A DNA stretch of 64,000 nucleotides, from the NCBI GenBank assembly GCA_002163115.1, contig MAAI01000092.1, positions 34,453 through 98,452 of the forward strand, given 5' to 3'. Positions 9,438 to 15,606 of the stretch are shown piece after piece. The DNA comes from Methylophaga sp. 41_12_T18. GTDB taxonomy: Bacteria; Pseudomonadota; Gammaproteobacteria; Nitrosococcales; Methylophagaceae. Within the stretch, counting starts at the first letter, position 1, and each line of letters begins with the position of its first letter. The notes beneath the pieces are model-generated. The model ran no database searches and had not been told where the DNA came from. It saw only the letters and a list, made by a program, of their open reading frames with translations. Position numbers and translations under genes: made by a program.

Positions 9438-9659
9438 ATGGCTACAGCAAGTATTAGATTAAACCAAGATTTAGTTGAAAGAGCTACAATTATGGCAAAG
9501 GCCCTTAATCGTACGCCCCCGAAACAGATTGAGCACTGGGCAAAAATTGGTGAGATGATGGAAGACAACCCTGATTTACCATATGAGTTTGTTAAACAAG
9601 TTATTATTGCTAAAGCAGAAAAAGAAGCCGGAAAGCTAGAGGATTATAGTTTTGGCTAG
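9438..9659 (+). CDS. ParD/RHH-like antitoxin (cassette gene, inverted)
   Basis: A 73-residue antitoxin. The N-terminal MATASIRLNQDLVERATIMAKAL looks like a ribbon-helix-helix DNA-binding start, followed by an acidic and Lys-rich C-terminus likely to wrap the toxin. I choose the ATG at 9438, preceded by GGAG seven bases upstream; a GTG at 9417 would swallow this ribosome site. The gene overlaps the downstream toxin by eight bases. It runs plus, opposite to most cassette genes, so it must have its own promoter between attC A and the gene. Such pairs are common in chromosomal integrons and thought to stabilise arrays. Confidence 0.8.
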   Translation: MATASIRLNQDLVERATIMAKALNRTPPKQIEHWAKIGEMMEDNPDLPYEFVKQVIIAKAEKEAGKLEDYSFG

Positions 9660-9942
9660 CCAACTTAAAATTTTACAAACACCTAGTTTTAAGAAGTCAG
9701 TCAAAAAACTCCACAAGAACCAAAAAGCAGACCTTGATAAGGCTGTAAAAGCATTAATGTTAGATCCTTTATTAGGTGAGCAAAAAAAGGGGGATTTATC
9801 ATTTATGCGAGTTTATAAATTCAAGATGGTGAAACAATTAACTTTGCTCGGCTACAGTTTTGAAGATGGCGCTTTAGTTCTTGAATTAATGACTTTAGGA
9901 GCTCACGAAAACTTTTACAGAGATGCCAAAAAGTTATTTTGA
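9652..9942 (+). CDS. RelE/ParE-family toxin (cassette gene, inverted)
   Basis: A 96-residue basic protein with RelE/ParE traits: SFKKSVKKLHKNQKADLDKAVKAL near the N-terminus, a central DLSFMRVYKFK strand and the C-terminal LELMTLGAHENFYRDAKK. It begins at TTG 9652 inside the last codons of the antitoxin gene (eight-base overlap), so it is probably made by coupled translation. The stop ends one base before attC B. RelE-like members cut mRNA on ribosomes and ParE-like members poison gyrase; the sequence alone does not decide which. Confidence 0.8.
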   Translation: MASQLKILQTPSFKKSVKKLHKNQKADLDKAVKALMLDPLLGEQKKGDLSFMRVYKFKMVKQLTLLGYSFEDGALVLELMTLGAHENFYRDAKKLF

Positions 9943-9943
9943 G

Positions 9944-10038
9944 TTATAACGCTTTTCATAAGGGGCCGCCGCTTTTTGGCTGACCCAACGAAGGCCAGGC
10001 TTTTTGTGGCTGAAGTAATTTTAATGTTTTTGTTAGGA
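9944..10038 (-). repeat. attC B
   Basis: A 95 bp element bounded by TTATAAC (9944-9950) and GTTAGGA (10032-10038), with an inverted GC-rich interior (GGCTGACC and GGCCAGGC region). Reading in array direction, R' is GTTATAA and forms the start of the toxin-antitoxin cassette. R'' is TCCTAAC, which should pair with a cassette starting GTTAGGA. No such start is found at attC C, which has GTTAAGT. Confidence 0.75.
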
Positions 10039-10255
10039 ACTAATTTAACTGTAAACATATACTGCAAAAATTGAGCTAACTACGAAAACTCAAAATGAAA
10101 TAGGGATGAAAATTTCCCAAAACCACAGCTCAAGTATTCCTGACTTGTGCCCACCATTTAACAGGTTATCCATAAGATTAAAGGTGACGCTTCCCTTTAA
10201 ATATCAAGCTAGCTGACACCTTGATTTAAATTGCACTTAAAGAGTTGGGGATTAG
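10039..10255. other. Non-coding stretch downstream of the oxygenase gene
   Basis: No convincing gene. It holds an inverted repeat AAATATCAAG/CTTGATTT (around 10198-10230) without a clear T-run, which may end transcripts of the oxygenase gene. A TCCTGAC at 10136-10142 is one base off the TCCTAAC core of attC B and could be a decayed cassette boundary, but it lacks the invariant GTT triplet. Confidence 0.4.
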
Positions 10256-11155
10256 TTATATCTCTTGTTGCTCAGTAATATCTAAGAAATCTACCGCATT
10301 CCAATTCTCAACATCGGCACTTAAACCCTTTAGAAGTTTGTTGAATTCACTGTTGTAAGAACCATTATCATCGACAATTGCCGACTCCCTCCACTTCTCA
10401 GAATGAGAGAGCTTTTCTCTTAAGGCCGTAGTCGCAAGATCAATCCAAGTCGGCGGTGTAAAAGTAAAATTAAACGAAACAGCATCTGTCACTGCTTCGG
10501 TCATATGCCAAACTCCTCGTGGTACGAATAGAATTGAGCCCGGTTCTAATATATATTCAGTACAATCTACGGGGAATGATTCTGGAAATTCTTTAGCTGT
10601 ATAACTTTCTAGTTCACTGTCAGCAGGGTGCCCGATCACATGACGAGTCATTGGATTATTAATGGTTTTATTTTTTGCTAGCCACCATTTTTTTGTTCCT
10701 TCTAATTGAATAACAAAATTAAAATTCTGATCGAAATGAGGAGCATTTCCTTTCCCCGCTGGTGATGCGTAGACTAAGTTTCGAACATAGGTCAATTCAG
10801 AGAAACCAATTTCTCTTCTGATTTTCTGATTCCACATGTCAAACTCAGGAATCATTCTATTGACGTCATTAAAAAGAATGCAGCTTCCATCATTATATTC
10901 ATTGAGAGCATCTTCAGGGGAGATTGAAGCCTTTGAAATCTCATCTGCAACTTCTGGGTTGAAGACATCCACAGTGTCGCGCCAGCAGGCCGCAAGGTTT
11001 TCAATAGAATTAAGAAATGGAAGACTCATTAAATCTTTAAGAGATTCTGTATTACCATGAGATATAAAAGGTGTTCGAGACTTGAGTAACTTTAAAAATT
11101 CTTCTCTGGTGTTATTGCCAATAAGTGACTTTAGGTTGATTTCAGTATTACTCAT
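10256..11155 (-). CDS. JmjC/cupin-8-type Fe(II)/2-oxoglutarate oxygenase (cassette gene)
   Basis: A 299-residue cupin-like protein. The likely iron triad is His-x-Asp in GNAPHFDQNFNFVIQLEG and a distal His in EPGSILFVPRGVWHMTEA; between them KKWWLAK resembles the JmjC core. The family includes ribosomal-protein hydroxylases and small-molecule or peptide hydroxylases. The substrate cannot be inferred. It sits between attC B and attC C, transcribed in array orientation, but about 400 bases of upstream DNA without a clear gene separate it from attC C. The ATG at 11155 has no strong ribosome site. It is the largest and most enzyme-like cassette gene here. Confidence 0.75.
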   Translation of the reverse strand: MSNTEINLKSLIGNNTREEFLKLLKSRTPFISHGNTESLKDLMSLPFLNSIENLAACWRDTVDVFNPEVADEISKASISPEDALNEYNDGSCILFNDVNRMIPEFDMWNQKIRREIGFSELTYVRNLVYASPAGKGNAPHFDQNFNFVIQLEGTKKWWLAKNKTINNPMTRHVIGHPADSELESYTAKEFPESFPVDCTEYILEPGSILFVPRGVWHMTEAVTDAVSFNFTFTPPTWIDLATTALREKLSHSEKWRESAIVDDNGSYNSEFNKLLKGLSADVENWNAVDFLDITEQQEI

Positions 11156-11558
11156 ATTTAATTCGCGTAATTTAATGGTAGATAATGTGAACTATCCCAT
11201 GAAATAAACAATATGAAAACCAATAACTAAACAGATGCCCATCCAAGCGATTTTCACTCTATTGAGATTTTTCCACAGGGATGGATGTCCATGTTGTTTA
11301 TAGCGGGCGTAAACCTATTAATTTTGTAAAATACGAGTGACCCGCTGACTGACGAATTACATTGAAAATTGAACAACTCAATTAAACGGACACTTTTTAA
11401 TTGACTGAGTTTTAAAGTTAAACGCTGAACTAAGCTACAACGTAAAACTGATTTAAACGTAACTTGTGATTCAATGCAGAAATTGGTCTTGCAAAACCAC
11501 ACGTTTAACTGAGCCATTAAAAATAAAACCGACAATCAAACCTTAGATTCTCAAGTAA
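11156..11558 (-). other. Unassigned segment of cassette 7
   Basis: About 400 bases lie between the oxygenase start and attC C with no recognised gene. On the minus strand an open frame of 93 codons (11254-11535) starts at an ATG near a cassette boundary, but its composition (Ser, Leu and Lys rich) resembles no family I know. A second frame at 11192-11314 looks like the tail of a membrane protein. An imperfect inverted repeat around 11218-11303 (TAAACA...ATGCCCATCC against GGATG...TGTTTA) may be a decayed attC. Confidence 0.35.
11192..11314 (-). pseudogene. Possible remnant of a small membrane protein
   Basis: Forty codons are open before a TAG stop on the minus strand. They read through RYKQHGHPSLWKNLNRVKI and then a hydrophobic segment AWMGICLVIGFHIVYFMG. 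The frame begins right after an in-frame stop, and the only internal starts are a GTG and an ATG close to the hydrophobic part. The amphipathic-then-membrane pattern looks like a genuine C-terminus that has lost its 5' part. It could instead be a tiny membrane protein started at the GTG, or chance. It lies where cassette 7 fails the boundary rule. Confidence 0.3.
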
Positions 11559-11642
11559 ACTTAACGCTTGCCATAAGAGGCGGTGCGGAGCACTGTCCGG
11601 CCCACTTCTTTTCGTGGGCCAATCTTAATGGCTTTGTTAGTA
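11559..11642 (-). repeat. attC C
   Basis: An 84 bp attC bounded by ACTTAAC (11559-11565) and GTTAGTA (11636-11642). Inside is a strong hairpin GGCCCAC...GTGGGCC. In array orientation R'' is TACTAAC, pairing with the GTTAGTA that starts cassette 6 at attC D. R' is a perfect GTTAAGT. Confidence 0.88.
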
Positions 11643-11648
11643 GCCGTT

Positions 11649-11930
11649 TTATTTCCAAGTTGCATCTACTATGTTCCCGTCCAGATGGTGAAGTAAACAA
11701 AACCTATTCGATAAAAGCATATTCACCTGCTGAATCAGGATAATTCCATCATTCTCAGTTTGAAGCGAAGTTAACCCTAGAGCTTCGATTATTGACTTAG
11801 AAGAGTCAACGCTTAATCCAATAGTGCTTTTGCAATGCTCTATAAAATCAGAAGTATCATAAAATTCAGCAGCTATATAGCTTGTAGGTACAAGTATAAG
11901 AATGAAAAACGCTGCTAATATTTTATGCAT
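11649..11930 (-). CDS. Small exported protein of unknown function (cassette 6)
   Basis: A 93-residue product beginning MHKILAAFFILILVPTSYIAA, a typical Sec signal peptide with likely cleavage after Ala. The short mature part has two Cys (EHCKSTIG and NRFCLLHHL). A longer frame up to 12041 would run through attC D into the neighbouring gene and is rejected; an ATG at 11948 is a possible alternative start. It sits between attC C and attC D in array orientation. I recognise no family. Confidence 0.6.
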   Translation of the reverse strand: MHKILAAFFILILVPTSYIAAEFYDTSDFIEHCKSTIGLSVDSSKSIIEALGLTSLQTENDGIILIQQVNMLLSNRFCLLHHLDGNIVDATWK

Positions 11931-11954
11931 TTTCAGAATAGTCACCATAAGAGC

Positions 11955-12010
11955 TACTAACGCTTCATTCAGCCGACGCGTTAGTGGTCGGCTGGAGTGA
12001 CTTGTTATGT
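11955..12010 (-). repeat. attC D
   Basis: A short 56 bp attC bounded by TACTAAC (11955-11961) and GTTATGT (12004-12010), with a GCCGACGCG/GGTCGGC hairpin. In array orientation R'' ACATAAC pairs with the GTTATGT that starts cassette 5 at attC E. It resembles the compact attC of mobile integrons more than its longer neighbours do. The reading frame of the preceding cassette gene ends inside it. Confidence 0.88.
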
Positions 12011-12381
12011 GGCCTAAGCCAAAAAAACCATGTAACCACAATAAGAAGTAGGTAAGAAATAATAAATGTTAATAACCCTCCTTCCTCTTCTTTTACTTTA
12101 TGAAGCTCACCAAATTCTGCATAAATGGTTACGGTTTTAGATTGCAAATTATCACCAATAATTAAGTAATTTCTACTTTCCCTTTCGAATGTTCTGCCAC
12201 CAACAAAACCTGATTCTTTTTTAAACCCTACAAATAAAATAAAACTACTTTCATACTTAGATAAAACATCTTTAGAAATAATCCATTGCGTAGAAAGCCC
12301 ATAAATAATCATTGCAGGAATTAACACAAGAAAAATTGGAGGAACATATTTACATACGGCTAAAAACCAGGATTTAATCAT
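11965..12381 (-). CDS. Membrane protein of unknown function (cassette 5)
   Basis: About 138 residues with a transmembrane segment near the N-terminus (VPPIFLVLIPAMIIYGL), an extracytoplasmic middle of about 75 residues, and a second segment near the C-terminus (TFIISYLLLIVVTWFFWL). The reading frame continues into attC D, so the last residues (NKSLQPTTNASAE) are encoded by the recombination site. The ATG at 12381 follows a GTG one codon earlier; either may be used. No family recognised. Confidence 0.65.
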   Translation of the reverse strand: MIKSWFLAVCKYVPPIFLVLIPAMIIYGLSTQWIISKDVLSKYESSFILFVGFKKESGFVGGRTFERESRNYLIIGDNLQSKTVTIYAEFGELHKVKEEEGGLLTFIISYLLLIVVTWFFWLRPHNKSLQPTTNASAE

Positions 12382-12399
12382 CACTAAGTCTCTTGTGAC

Positions 12400-12472
12400 A
12401 CATAACGCCCAAAGCAGCGGCGCGCGTTAGCGCGCCCAGCCCGAAGGGCGATGCTGCCTTTGCTTGTTAACT
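12400..12472 (-). repeat. attC E
   Basis: A 73 bp attC bounded by ACATAAC (12400-12406) and GTTAACT (12466-12472), with GC-rich arms (GGCGCGCG...CGCGCCC and GCCCGAAGGGC). R'' AGTTAAC in array orientation pairs with GTTAACT at the start of cassette 4 (attC F). Confidence 0.9.
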
Positions 12473-12477
12473 GTTGA

Positions 12478-12780
12478 TTACTGCATGATTGCATAGAAAA
12501 ACAACCCTACCCCAGAAATGGTAAGTAATGTGGCAATAATTTTACGTTTAGCGCCAGATAGTGTTAGTGCTGGATAATGACGAATTACATCGCCCGCCAA
12601 CCAAAGCAATGGGAAAAGGCAAGCTATCCATGCCGCTTGCCCTGATAGTGTAAACGCGCTATCTCGACCCGGAATAGATATGCCACTTGATAATGCGCCA
12701 ACAACAAAATAAACCAGCATCAAAGCCGGTACTAGACACAAAGCTAGTGCTTTCCCTTTAGATTGTGCGACTTCGCTCAT
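12478..12780 (-). CDS. Small multi-pass membrane protein (cassette 4)
   Basis: A 100-residue hydrophobic protein with three predicted membrane segments: ALALCLVPALMLVYFVVGAL, AAWIACLFPLLWLAGDVI and IIATLLTISGVGLFFYAIM. The ATG at 12780 has AGGAG six bases upstream on the minus strand, right after the attC F boundary. This is the usual placement of a cassette gene. No family is recognised; small membrane proteins are common integron cargo. Confidence 0.7.
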   Translation of the reverse strand: MSEVAQSKGKALALCLVPALMLVYFVVGALSSGISIPGRDSAFTLSGQAAWIACLFPLLWLAGDVIRHYPALTLSGAKRKIIATLLTISGVGLFFYAIMQ

Positions 12781-12793
12781 GACTCTCCTAGAC

Positions 12794-12892
12794 AGTTAAC
12801 GCCCAATTAACGGGCAAAAAATAGTTGCCTATAATGGCGACGAAGGAGCAAAAGGCAACTGTTTTTTGTCCCTGTTCAATTGCTTGTTAGAG
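12794..12892 (-). repeat. attC F
   Basis: A 99 bp attC bounded by AGTTAAC (12794-12800) and GTTAGAG (12886-12892). Its arms are long and well paired (CGGGCAAAAAATAGTTGCC against GGCAACTGTTTTTTGTCC). R'' CTCTAAC pairs with GTTAGAG at the start of cassette 3 (attC G). Its longer format differs from the GC-rich attC sites beside it. Confidence 0.92.
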
Positions 12893-12906
12893 GTTTGAAA
12901 ACACCT

Positions 12907-13203
12907 CTACTTATTAAATTGTCTTTCGCATGGAATACCGTCATGATCTCCGTCCATTTTAGTCTTAGGACAATGCTGAATAAAGTATTTAGCTTCTTCA
13001 TATGAGTTCATTTGAGAGCAATGCTGTCTGCCATCGCATTTATAAACGACTTTAGGTTTAGATAACTCTTTGGCTTTCGCTAAAGTTTGCATCGTTCTAT
13101 TATTTAAAGATTCAGCGTCAGACGTTTCTACAATAACGTTTTCTTTGGACATAAACTGCCAAACACCTAAACAAATAACTATGAGAATTAAAATATTTTT
13201 CAA
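12907..13203 (-). CDS. Membrane-anchored excalibur-domain protein (cassette 3)
   Basis: 98 residues: an N-terminal hydrophobic segment (NILILIVICLGVWQF), a polar linker, and a C-terminal excalibur-type calcium-binding motif, DGDHDGIPCE, preceded by EAKYFIQHCPKT. Cys pairs at YKCDGRQHCSQ and HCP...PCE suggest disulfides outside the cytoplasm. The start is TTG at 13203 with AAGGA upstream; no in-frame ATG is available. Excalibur domains often accompany extracellular nucleases, but no catalytic domain is present here. Confidence 0.75.
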   Translation of the reverse strand: MKNILILIVICLGVWQFMSKENVIVETSDAESLNNRTMQTLAKAKELSKPKVVYKCDGRQHCSQMNSYEEAKYFIQHCPKTKMDGDHDGIPCERQFNK

Positions 13204-13226
13204 TTTAACACCATCCTTGATGAAAC

Positions 13227-13316
13227 CTCTAACGCCTTTGTAACGGGCAGCCTTGTGGCGAAGCCACGCTTAAGGCTGTCCAGCCCGAAGGGCGATCGTT
13301 GACAAACTTGTTAAGC
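13227..13316 (-). repeat. attC G
   Basis: A 90 bp attC bounded by CTCTAAC (13227-13233) and GTTAAGC (13310-13316), with GTGGCGAAGCCAC hairpin and GGGCAGCC/GGCTGTCC arms. In array orientation R'' GCTTAAC is a perfect core and pairs with GTTAAGC at the start of cassette 2 (attC H). Confidence 0.92.
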
Positions 13317-13318
13317 AT

Positions 13319-13627
13319 TTAGCCCTCATTGTTTAACAGGTTCATGTATGCGTTATAATTCTTGGTTACTGTAGGACAGGCTGCCATAAACTCCTCTAAA
13401 CTGTAACCTAGCCTTGCAGCTTCTGTATTTAAGAACCTAACTATAAATTCGTCGCCACCTGGCATTTTTGTAGATTCTTGAAATCTAGCCATTTGACTAA
13501 ACACTCCACACATACCTGTTGCTTTAGCGGTAACCATCATTTCTACTAACTGCGTAGACTCTGAACTTTCCTCAGCTAAAAGTGACTGAGAAAAAACGAT
13601 TATTGTTATCAATATTAAGAGTTTCAT
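13319..13627 (-). CDS. Small exported protein of unknown function (cassette 2)
   Basis: About 102 residues starting MKLLILITIIVFSQSLLAEE, a clear signal peptide with cleavage after LLA. The mature part has two Cys (GMCGVFSQM and MAACPTVTK), likely one disulfide, and is probably periplasmic. I prefer the ATG at 13627 with AAGGA upstream over a TTG two codons earlier. The stop is three bases from attC G. No family recognised. Confidence 0.7.
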   Translation of the reverse strand: MKLLILITIIVFSQSLLAEESSESTQLVEMMVTAKATGMCGVFSQMARFQESTKMPGGDEFIVRFLNTEAARLGYSLEEFMAACPTVTKNYNAYMNLLNNEG

Positions 13628-13646
13628 GATCAATTCCTTATAGGGT

Positions 13647-13718
13647 GCTTAACGCCGCGCTCTGCGGCAAACTTGGAGCGCAGCGGAAAATTTGTCCGAC
13701 AGCAGCGCCTTGTTAGCT
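13647..13718 (-). repeat. attC H (attC of the first cassette)
   Basis: A 72 bp attC bounded by GCTTAAC (13647-13653) and GTTAGCT (13712-13718), with CCGCGCTCTGCGG and CTTGGAGCGCAGCGG arms. R'' AGCTAAC pairs with GTTAGCT at the attI junction (14401-14407). R' is a perfect GTTAAGC. Confidence 0.92.
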
Positions 13719-14384
13719 GTGGATTTTAGCTTTGACTTCATTTAGATACTCTTGACCTTCTTCATCTAATTTTGACGAAAAGCTACCAATCCATTCGTGT
13801 GCGTTAAAGCTTGAACCAAGCCCATTAAATATATCAACAGCCACATCCATTGTATGCGAAAGGAATGGCACACCTCGAATATGAAGAAACGTGGTGTCAG
13901 TAATTTTCAGTTGTTCGTATATTGGACGAAGCTCATTAATTTGCTCTAGCGCCAACTCATACTTTCCAATGTCACGAAGGGCACACGCGTAATATTGACG
14001 CATAAAGGGAATGCTTGGCTGTTCTTTATGGCCAGTGTTCAGTTGCATTTGGACAGCTTTATCAAAAGCATCTCGGCCAACCTGTACATTTTTGGATAGA
14101 GTCCCGGATGTAATGACATTGAACCAATCATTAATCTCAGGACTGTATTCAGTGGCTTTTTGAAAGTATGGAAGTGCCTCTTCGTATTTAGCTTGCCTAA
14201 ACAGAGCCATGCCCAGTAGTTTATTGGCATCTTTGGCAATAGGTGCAGATTTGTGCCCGAGAAACTTCGTTGCTTCGGAAATTACTTCTTCGTATTTTTC
14301 ATTCTGAAGCAACTCCCAAATCTTATCTGTAATACTGAGATCAGCAGGCTTCTTCTTGAATATATTTTTAATCTTGCTTAGCAC
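13713..14384 (-). CDS. TPR-repeat protein (cassette 1, attI-proximal)
   Basis: A 223-residue soluble protein. A basic N-terminus (SKIKNIFKKKP) leads into tetratricopeptide-like helices (ALFRQAKYEEALPYFQKATEYSP; CALRDIGKYELALEQINEL), pointing to a protein-interaction role. The start is GTG at 14384 with AAAGGA seven bases upstream, just inside the attI junction. The stop TAA is part of the attC H core. As first cassette it should be the best expressed from the cassette promoter. Partner unknown. Confidence 0.75.
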   Translation of the reverse strand: MLSKIKNIFKKKPADLSITDKIWELLQNEKYEEVISEATKFLGHKSAPIAKDANKLLGMALFRQAKYEEALPYFQKATEYSPEINDWFNVITSGTLSKNVQVGRDAFDKAVQMQLNTGHKEQPSIPFMRQYYACALRDIGKYELALEQINELRPIYEQLKITDTTFLHIRGVPFLSHTMDVAVDIFNGLGSSFNAHEWIGSFSSKLDEEGQEYLNEVKAKIHS

Positions 14385-14400
14385 GATGATTCCTTTGTAC

Positions 14401-14407
14401 AGCTAAC
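14401..14407 (-). other. attI recombination core (attI x cassette 1 junction)
   Basis: AGCTAAC on the plus strand (GTTAGCT in array orientation) marks the crossover at the start of cassette 1 and is the exact partner of the attC H R'' core. No second attC-type arm follows, as expected for attI. The remaining attI sequence should extend right toward the integrase gene. Confidence 0.85.
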
Positions 14408-14415
14408 AGTGTGTT

Positions 14416-14439
14416 TTATGTGGCCAACTGGCCACATAA
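14416..14439. repeat. Perfect inverted repeat and GTGGCCA motif cluster in the attI region
   Basis: Ten-base arms TTATGTGGCC and GGCCACATAA flank a four-base loop. The heptamer GTGGCCA occurs here in both orientations (14420-14426 and 14429-14435) and twice more upstream of the integrase (14551-14557 and 14584-14590). The cluster could be integrase accessory sites, a leader hairpin of cassette transcripts, or operators of an unknown regulator. Confidence 0.55.
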
Positions 14440-14442
14440 TAA

Positions 14443-14471
14443 GTATTAGTGTGGTGACCACCTAATGCAAA
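14443..14471 (-). promoter_or_regulatory. Putative cassette promoter Pc with operator-like palindrome
   Basis: On the minus strand TTTGCA (14466-14471) and TAATAC (14443-14448) are spaced by exactly 17 bases and point into cassette 1. The spacer holds a palindrome GTGGTGACCAC (14451-14461), placed as an operator would be. Transcription would begin within the inverted repeat at 14416-14439. Position and direction fit Pc of integrons. Confidence 0.55.
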
Positions 14472-14640
14472 ATAAACATAAAGCGGGACATGGTTAACTT
14501 GTTGAATATATTCTGTTATTTTTAGGGTTAGAATCGTCATCAGGAATTAAGTGGCCAAGTTAATGACTGTTTTTTTGGCAATAGTGGCCAAATTTTTGTT
14601 ATTGTGAATTTTGTTCTGTTTCAGGGAAGAGGCGTTGAAC

Positions 14641-15606
14641 ATGACTAGATCTCCATTTCTACAATCTGTTGAGTCCTTTATGCTGTCTAAGCGTTATAGT
14701 CGCCGGACAGTCAAAACGTATTTGTATTGGATTAAATATTTCATACTATTTAATGATAAGCAACATCCTCGTGATTTAGGTGATAAAGAAATTGAACGGT
14801 TTTTGACTTTTTTAGCCGTGGAAAGGCGTGTCTCAGCAGCCACCCAGGCACTAGCATTGAATGCAATTGTGTTTTTAAAAACAAAATTTTTAGAGCAAAA
14901 AGTCGGCTATGTGGGTGCGTTTACTAGGTCACGTCGTAAAAAGAAAATCCCCATTGTCTTAACGATTGATGAAGTTTCCACCTTGCTTAATCAGGTGAGT
15001 GGCGTAAACAAACTGATGCTTTCACTTTTATATGGCTCGGGACTAAGACGTATCGAGCTATTAAGGCTTAGAACTAAAGATATTGATATGGACTATCTTC
15101 AGGTGCGAGTATGGGATGGAAAAGGGGCTAAAAACCGTATAACTACACTTGCATCAGAGTTGGTGGGGCCTTTGTCGGGGCAAATAAGCCATGTGAATGA
15201 GCTGCTAAAAAGGGACTTAAAAAATAAACACTATGATGGAGTTTGGATGCCTGATGGTTTAGCTAGAAAATATCCAAAGAGTCGCTTTGATTTAGGATGG
15301 CAATATTTATTTCCTGCATCTAAGGTATCAGTTGATCCTGATTCCGGTTGTATTCGGCGACACCATTTTGATGAAAGTGCGTTAAATAAGTTGGTTAAAC
15401 ATGCAGCGGCGAAAGCGGGAATTCGGAAGCAGGTTACTTGCCATACGTTACGTCACTCCTTTGCAACACATTTACTTCAATCAGGTGCTGACATTCGTAC
15501 CGTGCAACAGCAGCTAGGTCATGCTGATGTAAAAACAACTGAGATTTATACTCACGTACTTAAACAGGGAGCACAGGGTGTACGTAGTCCATGGAGCAAT
15601 TTGTAG
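14641..15606 (+). CDS. intI: Integron integrase IntI (tyrosine recombinase)
   Basis: Integrates and excises gene cassettes at attI and attC. The 321-residue protein carries the tyrosine-recombinase residues Arg136 (GSGLRRIEL), Lys in GKGAKNR, His268/Arg271 (CHTLRHSFATHLL), His294 (LGHADV) and Tyr303 (EIYTHVL). The block LGWQYLFPASKVSVDPDSG followed by RRHHFDESALNK is the IntI-specific insert absent from XerC/D. The C-terminus GVRSP is also IntI-like. I choose ATG 14641, with GGGAAGAGG nine bases upstream, over a TTG at 14611. It is transcribed away from the cassettes. No canonical LexA box was seen upstream. Confidence 0.96.
   Translation: MTRSPFLQSVESFMLSKRYSRRTVKTYLYWIKYFILFNDKQHPRDLGDKEIERFLTFLAVERRVSAATQALALNAIVFLKTKFLEQKVGYVGAFTRSRRKKKIPIVLTIDEVSTLLNQVSGVNKLMLSLLYGSGLRRIELLRLRTKDIDMDYLQVRVWDGKGAKNRITTLASELVGPLSGQISHVNELLKRDLKNKHYDGVWMPDGLARKYPKSRFDLGWQYLFPASKVSVDPDSGCIRRHHFDESALNKLVKHAAAKAGIRKQVTCHTLRHSFATHLLQSGADIRTVQQQLGHADVKTTEIYTHVLKQGAQGVRSPWSNL

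Larger units (their letters stand above)
9291..15606. mobile_element. Chromosomal integron: intI, attI and a leftward cassette array
   Basis: An IntI-type integrase at the right end (plus strand) is separated by an attI region from a leftward array of short genes. The genes are punctuated by 56-99 bp imperfect inverted repeats bounded by RYYYAAC and GTTRRRY cores (attC A to H). Read on the minus strand, each attC R'' core is the complement of the core at the start of its own cassette. Pairs are H with attI (AGCTAAC/GTTAGCT), G with H (GCTTAAC/GTTAAGC), F with G, E with F, D with E, C with D, and A with B. Only the cassette ending at attC B breaks the rule. No transposase or resolvase is nearby, so this looks like a sedentary chromosomal integron. 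Confidence 0.93.

Noticed and set aside
11254..11535. Minus-strand open frame of 93 codons
   Set aside because: No recognised family, unusual composition, and it overlaps another plausible frame. It is described only within the segment entry.
11649..12041. Long minus frame running through attC D
   Set aside because: The extra N-terminal part is translated attC and overlaps the neighbouring gene. A signal peptide starts cleanly at 11930.
14611..14640. TTG start for the integrase
   Set aside because: It would read through the ribosome site; ATG 14641 fits the IntI N-terminus better.
14407..14640. LexA box controlling intI
   Set aside because: No CTGT-N8-ACAG was found in the upstream region, so SOS control is not claimed.
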